A stretch of DNA of 44,263 bases from Gulosibacter macacae. Its GTDB lineage: Bacteria > Actinomycetota > Actinomycetes > Actinomycetales > Microbacteriaceae. The notes under the pieces were generated by a model. The model worked only from the letters and a program-made list of their open reading frames with translations, was not told the DNA's origin and did not search any database. Of the stretch, positions 40,360 to 44,263 are shown one piece after another. The stretch is from contig NZ_RQVS01000014.1 in assembly GCF_003865375.1 (NCBI RefSeq), forward strand, positions 1 to 44,263. The letters are read 5' to 3'. Made by a program: the position numbers and the translations under genes. The stretch's first letter is position 1; every line of letters starts with the position of its first letter.

Positions 40360-40472
40360 GTCCCGAGTTCGAACACTTGTTTCGAATATATGTCCCAGCA
40401 TTGGGACTTATCTACAAGTCTGCGAACCGCCTGTGACCTTTATTCGTCTCGCAAGTGGGACAGAATGGGGAC
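40360..40472. promoter_or_regulatory. Immunity switch: operators and promoters
   Basis: GTCCC or GGGAC half-sites occur at 40360, 40392, 40403, 40457 and 40468. The pair at 40392-40407 is an inverted repeat GTCCCA-GCAT-TGGGAC. Two TTCGAA sites (40368 and 40381) lie 13 bp apart. A -10-like CAGAAT (40461-40466) stands 6 nt before the repressor ATG at 40473, so that mRNA is probably leaderless. The leftward early promoter must lie between these and 40327, but I cannot pick it firmly. Confidence 0.55.
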
Positions 40473-40961
40473 ATGGCACGAACCGAGTACACCGACTTCG
40501 AGACATTCGTGCTCGCACGAACCGATCTCACGAGCGTCGAAGCAATCGGACAGGCTGCGGGCGTGTCTCGATCCACCTACTACCGACACCGACTTCCCCG
40601 CCTGCCGATCCACCTCGTGGTGGCCGCGCTCGAAACGCTCGACCTGCCGATGCTTGAAGGCCTAATCGCCGCCGGCTGGATCGATCAGGCCGAAGTCAAC
40701 CACCTCGCGACACCGGCACAGCTCGAGCTACTCCCCGATTCCAAGTTGCTCGGTCATCTCCTGCATCGCGCAACGCTTCGCGAAGAGGCTGCCCTCGAGA
40801 ACGTCACGGATCTCGACCAGATGCGCACCGCCCGGACTGCGCGAAACGAACCCGTCACCGCACCCAAAGACCTGCTCGACGACTTCGACCACGAGGAACA
40901 GTCCGCCGCAACCAAACGAGGCGTCCACTCCGTCGAAGACATTTACCACGAGGAGCCGTAG
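40473..40961 (+). CDS. Immunity repressor (HTH)
   Basis: 162 residues from ATG at 40473. The HTH is TSVEAIGQAAGVSRSTYYRH (18-37), the rest helical and acidic (LLDDFDHEEQS). It is the first rightward gene, opposite the Cro-like gene, and carries operator half-sites at its start, fitting a CI-like role. An ImmA/IrrE-type protease lies four genes on, a usual partner. Confidence 0.7.
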   Translation: MARTEYTDFETFVLARTDLTSVEAIGQAAGVSRSTYYRHRLPRLPIHLVVAALETLDLPMLEGLIAAGWIDQAEVNHLATPAQLELLPDSKLLGHLLHRATLREEAALENVTDLDQMRTARTARNEPVTAPKDLLDDFDHEEQSAATKRGVHSVEDIYHEEP

Positions 40962-40963
40962 GC

Positions 40964-41851
40964 ATGGAATGGATGAAGAAGCTGTCGATCCTGCAATGGG
41001 CTTGGATCTCGACCGCCTGCACATTTCTATTCGGTTGGCTTCCGCCCGTCGGCGCGCTGTTCCTCATCGCCGCAATCACACTCTGGATCATCTACGCACG
41101 CCGCCGTAGCCAGCCGAAGCGAGAAGCCAAACGCGCTGCTCTCCTGGCCGAGCAGGCTTACCGGGCCAACCTCGCGTCCGCGATCCCCGAACACGGGCCA
41201 GGCAAGCCCCTCATCGTCCGCGTCGCCTACCGCGACGTCAACGAACTCATGCCCGATGGCACAGACCCTGACACCGGCTACAGCTTTTACTGGCGACTCC
41301 GCGAACCGGCACTCGTCGGCCAACGAGTCATCGTGGACGGGTTTGAAGGCCCAAGCCCAGCCGTCGTCATCGGCTACGGGCGTGGCGCCGGAGCCGTCGG
41401 CCTTCGACTCAAAGACGTCACCAGCATCATCCAAGGAGCACCGCTCGCCGTTCTCGAACCGAGCCACCACGACGAGATGGTCGCCCGAGTCATCGACGCC
41501 CGCACACTCCTCGGCATGCCACCCCACCCGACCCTGCAACGCCGGCACGATATCGCAGGCAGCGTCTTCCCACCTGTCGATGGACCAGCCGACCCACACT
41601 CAGCCGACCTCTACGGACGCAAATGGTGGGGCGTCTACAAGAACGCCGAACAACTCAACCTCGACCAGGGCGAACTCGCCGAGATCAAAGCCATCGCCAA
41701 CTACTGGTTCGCAATTCGCGACGGCAAAGCAACTCCACCTCATACACTCAACAGCCCTCCCGGCAGACCAGCATTCCGACCTACCAATGAATCATCTGGT
41801 TCAAAGACCGGCGAGCACTCACGGGACACCGTCGACCCGGAGACCACATGA
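40964..41851 (+). CDS. Membrane protein in the lysogeny operon
   Basis: 295 residues, start 3 bp after the repressor stop. One or two N-terminal membrane helices (about 8-46, WAWISTACTFLFGWL, VGALFLIAAITLWII), then a Lys/Arg-rich stretch and a large soluble part (about 70-295) with YSFYWRLREPALVGQR and KWWGVYKNAEQLNL. No family recognised. Expressed in lysogens, it could be a superinfection exclusion or membrane defence protein; this is by position only. Confidence 0.6.
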   Translation: MEWMKKLSILQWAWISTACTFLFGWLPPVGALFLIAAITLWIIYARRRSQPKREAKRAALLAEQAYRANLASAIPEHGPGKPLIVRVAYRDVNELMPDGTDPDTGYSFYWRLREPALVGQRVIVDGFEGPSPAVVIGYGRGAGAVGLRLKDVTSIIQGAPLAVLEPSHHDEMVARVIDARTLLGMPPHPTLQRRHDIAGSVFPPVDGPADPHSADLYGRKWWGVYKNAEQLNLDQGELAEIKAIANYWFAIRDGKATPPHTLNSPPGRPAFRPTNESSGSKTGEHSRDTVDPETT

Positions 41852-42708
41852 CTCGGAAGATCACCTCAATCTCTGGCACGCGCGCATCGTGGTTTGGAAT
41901 CCTGGACGGATATCCCAGGGGAGTCGCGGTCAGAACGCTCGTTGCTCCACTTCACGTAGCTACTGACTCTGGTGCCGGTTGTTTTTTCGGACTTCTCGAC
42001 GATGGCTCCGAAGTCTGGGTCAAGTTGCCTGGCAACCCGCAAGGCACCCAGGTACTCGTCAATGAGACAGTCATCGGAGGGTTTTCAACTCTTATTGCTG
42101 GCCCGACACCTCATAGAGAATTAGTCAACGTTGACGCCGACCTAATTAACAGCTGGTCTGGCAGGCCACTTTGGGGAGACCGATATATGCATCTCGATGG
42201 GCCTGTCATCGGCCATGCGTCAACCCACATCGAGCTTGTAACCGAGCATCCTGCCGAGGCCTTCCAATATCCCAAGCGCGATGATAATGAGCGCCGACAA
42301 GCACACCTGGCTGCTCTCTGGGATCTGTTCCTTGGAGGCGACCCTCAATGGCTCTATCAACACCCACGTGACCACTCGATTTGGAGCCACGACCACGGCT
42401 TTTGGATGTACACCCAGGAGAGCGACTGGACTGAATGTGATCTATTCCAATTGGTTGGCGTCGACAATCAGTGGGCCGACCTAAGCGCCCTTGACCCGGA
42501 TTCGCTCGAGACTGCGGCGCTCGAGTTGGAATCAATCACACACAAGCAAGTCCTAGACGTCATTGCACAGGTACCTGCTTGCTGGGGTACTCCAAATCGT
42601 GACCTCGAAGCCTTAGGCTGGTTCATCACCACCCGGATCCCCGACGTCGCGTCACGTCTCAGAAACGGCGCTACTCACGCAAGTCGCCAAGTACACGGAA
42701 GGAAGTGA
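41848..42708 (+). CDS. HipA-like kinase family protein
   Basis: 286 residues, ATGA overlap with the previous gene. It has VWVKLPGNPQGTQVLVNE (beta3 Lys and helix-C Glu positions), a loop with LWDLFLGGDPQWLYQ (in the place of the D.W.GN.DR loop) and SHDHGFWM (DFG-like metal Asp as DHG). These are the features of the HipA_2 (HipA-like kinase) family, often paired with DUF3037. The next gene is DUF3037-like. The gene is clearly AT-richer than its neighbours, suggesting recent gain. Confidence 0.65.
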   Translation: MTRKITSISGTRASWFGILDGYPRGVAVRTLVAPLHVATDSGAGCFFGLLDDGSEVWVKLPGNPQGTQVLVNETVIGGFSTLIAGPTPHRELVNVDADLINSWSGRPLWGDRYMHLDGPVIGHASTHIELVTEHPAEAFQYPKRDDNERRQAHLAALWDLFLGGDPQWLYQHPRDHSIWSHDHGFWMYTQESDWTECDLFQLVGVDNQWADLSALDPDSLETAALELESITHKQVLDVIAQVPACWGTPNRDLEALGWFITTRIPDVASRLRNGATHASRQVHGRK

Positions 42709-42714
42709 CTGGCA

Positions 42715-43551
42715 ATGATCTACCAAACTTGGCTACTACGCCAGGTTCCCGACGTGGCACGTGGCGAATTTCGTAACGTCGGTGTCGTTGCCGGTGCCGA
42801 CGGTGGCGACTGGGCGGCCAAGATCTTACCCGGCAGTTCGCAACGCGATGGCGCACGGGTCTCTGACATCGGTGATGCCCTACGCGATCTCGAACGTCGA
42901 GTCTCGGATCAGCAAGGATGGCTCGCTTCCGTTGACGATGCAATCTCCGAGCGATACATGCACCTCCTCGCGGAGCTCGGTAATAACTCATTCCGAGTTG
43001 CTGACCCAAGGCCAGTACTCGCCGAGTCAGCTACCGCTGCCGCTGAGATGCTCTTCTCTCACTTGGTTCAACGGGAACAACAAGATCGGTCGCAGGCTCG
43101 CACGCTCCTACGCAAGCTAATCCACGAGAAGCTGGCACAGTCGCTATCAAGCCTTTCAAGTGTCGAGTTCTTCGAGCACGTAAGCGCATCGCCAAGCGTC
43201 GAGAATGCATTCCCACTGAGCTTTGACTTCGCAGTCGAACAAGGTTCCAGTCTGGAGCTGGCCCACGCGTGGTCATTCGACATGATGAACCTCGACAACC
43301 TCATGGAAAAGATCCAAGCCTGGCTACTCGGCGTATCAATCATTCGAGAGCACGGAGCAACGGTACGTCTTGACAGTGAACAGCACGAATTGCGCGATGA
43401 CACCCCGATCACTGTCGTCTATGACACTGTTTGGCGAGGCCCAGCGGAGGAGCGGAATAGCTTGCTGCGCAACACGCTCAGCTTGTTTGAGCACTACGAG
43501 ATTGACGCAACCCCCATCTCGAGTTTCGAACCGGAGATGCTCCTACGCTGA
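42715..43551 (+). CDS. DUF3037-like protein
   Basis: 278 residues. It begins IYQTWLLRQVPDVARGEFRN, like the DUF3037 opening (Y..R.VP.VERGEFVNVGVV), with NVGVVAGADGG following. The rest is helical and beta mixed. Its pairing with the HipA-like kinase 6 bp upstream is a widespread two-gene unit of unproven role, likely toxin-antitoxin or defence. AT-rich as its partner. Confidence 0.7.
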   Translation: MIYQTWLLRQVPDVARGEFRNVGVVAGADGGDWAAKILPGSSQRDGARVSDIGDALRDLERRVSDQQGWLASVDDAISERYMHLLAELGNNSFRVADPRPVLAESATAAAEMLFSHLVQREQQDRSQARTLLRKLIHEKLAQSLSSLSSVEFFEHVSASPSVENAFPLSFDFAVEQGSSLELAHAWSFDMMNLDNLMEKIQAWLLGVSIIREHGATVRLDSEQHELRDDTPITVVYDTVWRGPAEERNSLLRNTLSLFEHYEIDATPISSFEPEMLLR

Positions 43552-43593
43552 CCAAAAGTTCGTTCCGTCGGAGGCTAGTGGCATGCTCGCGAC

Positions 43594-43980
43594 ATGTTTG
43601 ACCCGCACGCCTACGTCGCCCTCAACGACATCGACGTCGAGTACCGACACGACCTCCCCGATGATGGCCGCTATTACCCCGGTAGCGACCGCATCCTCAT
43701 CCGAACCGGCCTAACACCGATCGAGGAACGGTCGGTGCTCACGCACGAACTCGGCCACCGGCACTATGGCCACTACTGCTCGAGCCCGCGCGCCGAACTA
43801 CTCGCCGACCGATGGGCAGCACGTCGCCTCATCGACCCCGCCGAACTCGAGCGAGTCGCACGCCTCTACCCCGACAACCCCGGCGCCTGGTGCCTGCACC
43901 TGCAAGTCTCCCCGCGCCTGCTCGAGGTACACCTCGCACAACAGCAAGTCGCCCGTCCACCAATCGCCAGGAGAGCATGA
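43594..43980 (+). CDS. ImmA/IrrE-type metalloprotease
   Basis: 128 residues. HELGH (51-55) with following YGH is the Zn-binding motif of the ImmA/IrrE (COG2856) family, and LADRWAARRLID is the usual downstream helix. It would cleave or otherwise inactivate the phage repressor, favouring induction. Gene order repressor-to-integrase with ImmA in between is common in actinobacterial prophages. Confidence 0.8.
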   Translation: MFDPHAYVALNDIDVEYRHDLPDDGRYYPGSDRILIRTGLTPIEERSVLTHELGHRHYGHYCSSPRAELLADRWAARRLIDPAELERVARLYPDNPGAWCLHLQVSPRLLEVHLAQQQVARPPIARRA

Positions 43981-44263
43981 TGGCCGCCACATGGATCGTC
44001 GATCTCTGGGTCAAGGACGCCGAAGTGATCATGCCCGACGGGTCACTGCGCCGCATCCCACCGACAGCTGCACAACTGCGCGCACTGAACAAACTCCCCG
44101 ATGAGTTCCGCACCTCGAAGTTTCAACGCGGCAAGAGATGGCGCGTCGTCTGGCACGAACACCACGACGGCAAACGCCGCGAGCGCGGCCGTAGCTTCAC
44201 CGTGAAGCTCGATGCCGAGGCGTATGCCGCGGCAATGGAAGAGGACATTCGCGTAGGTCGATA
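43977..44263 (+). CDS. Integrase (tyrosine recombinase type), N-terminal part, cut by window edge
   Basis: First 95 residues only; the C-terminal catalytic domain lies outside. The start is ATG at 43977 (CAGGAG upstream), overlapping the ImmA stop. WRVVWHEHHDGKRRERGRSF followed by AEAYAAAMEED looks like the arm-binding, AP2-like N-domain of phage tyrosine integrases (conserved KG.RWRV.W......G). It faces the missing att site. Confidence 0.75.
   Translation, partial: MMAATWIVDLWVKDAEVIMPDGSLRRIPPTAAQLRALNKLPDEFRTSKFQRGKRWRVVWHEHHDGKRRERGRSFTVKLDAEAYAAAMEEDIRVGR

Overview
The window is almost the whole of an integrated temperate siphophage (prophage) of a high-GC Gram-positive actinobacterium. 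Microbacteriales is a guess from codon use and gene style. The left edge carries the 3' end of a proline-type tRNA gene on the minus strand, the typical attachment core. The right edge cuts into the N-terminus of a tyrosine-type integrase reading outward, so the second att site and most of the integrase lie outside the window.

Layout. 1-1724: attL, a DUF3263 gene on the minus strand, and a plus-strand unit made of a promoter with a palindrome, a small acidic protein, a helix-turn-helix protein with an Aca2/DUF1870-like look, then two 29-nt sequences built exactly like type I-E CRISPR repeats, and a strong bidirectional terminator. 1751-22003, minus strand: the late operon, read right to left as primase-like protein, terminase small and large subunits, portal, MuF-like protein, scaffold, decoration protein, major capsid, head-tail connectors, tail terminator, major tail protein, tail chaperones G/GT (-1 frameshift at GGGAAAC), tape measure, distal tail and minor tail proteins, a carbohydrate-binding-like protein, endolysin and two membrane proteins of the lysis region. 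22305-23689: HNH endonuclease, a mini zinc-finger protein and a plus-strand PH/SHOCT moron. 23703-31136, minus strand: many small overlapping genes, two of which are a recent duplication, plus SSB and a replication protein, interrupted by a plus-strand two-gene micro-operon (26315-26739) with a symmetric divergent promoter. 31133-37607: a cytosine methyltransferase, an HNH protein, a helicase-methylase fusion, and a RecT-like annealing protein with a YqaJ-type exonuclease. 37604-40327: small proteins, a BRO/KilAC antirepressor, an excisionase-like protein and a Cro-like regulator. 40327-40473: the immunity switch. 40473-44263, plus strand: lysogeny genes, namely repressor, membrane protein, a HipA-like kinase plus DUF3037 pair (visibly AT-richer, a likely accessory defence or toxin-antitoxin module), ImmA/IrrE-type protease and integrase.

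Most interesting is the left-end unit. It combines a small acidic protein, an Aca-like regulator, and a transcribed mini-array of two I-E-type repeats around a 21-nt spacer. This is the arrangement expected of an anti-CRISPR locus with an RNA-based (repeat-mimic) inhibitor. The promoter palindrome of this unit (GTAG-N5-TCTAC) recurs twice in the 26.3-kb divergent promoter, which suggests a small shared regulon. Other points of note are a portal gene that needs a -1 shift on a run of six C, an internal start inside the endolysin gene, several transcripts that look leaderless, and micro-genes of 18 to 54 codons. All functions are read from sequence features and family knowledge; nothing was searched.
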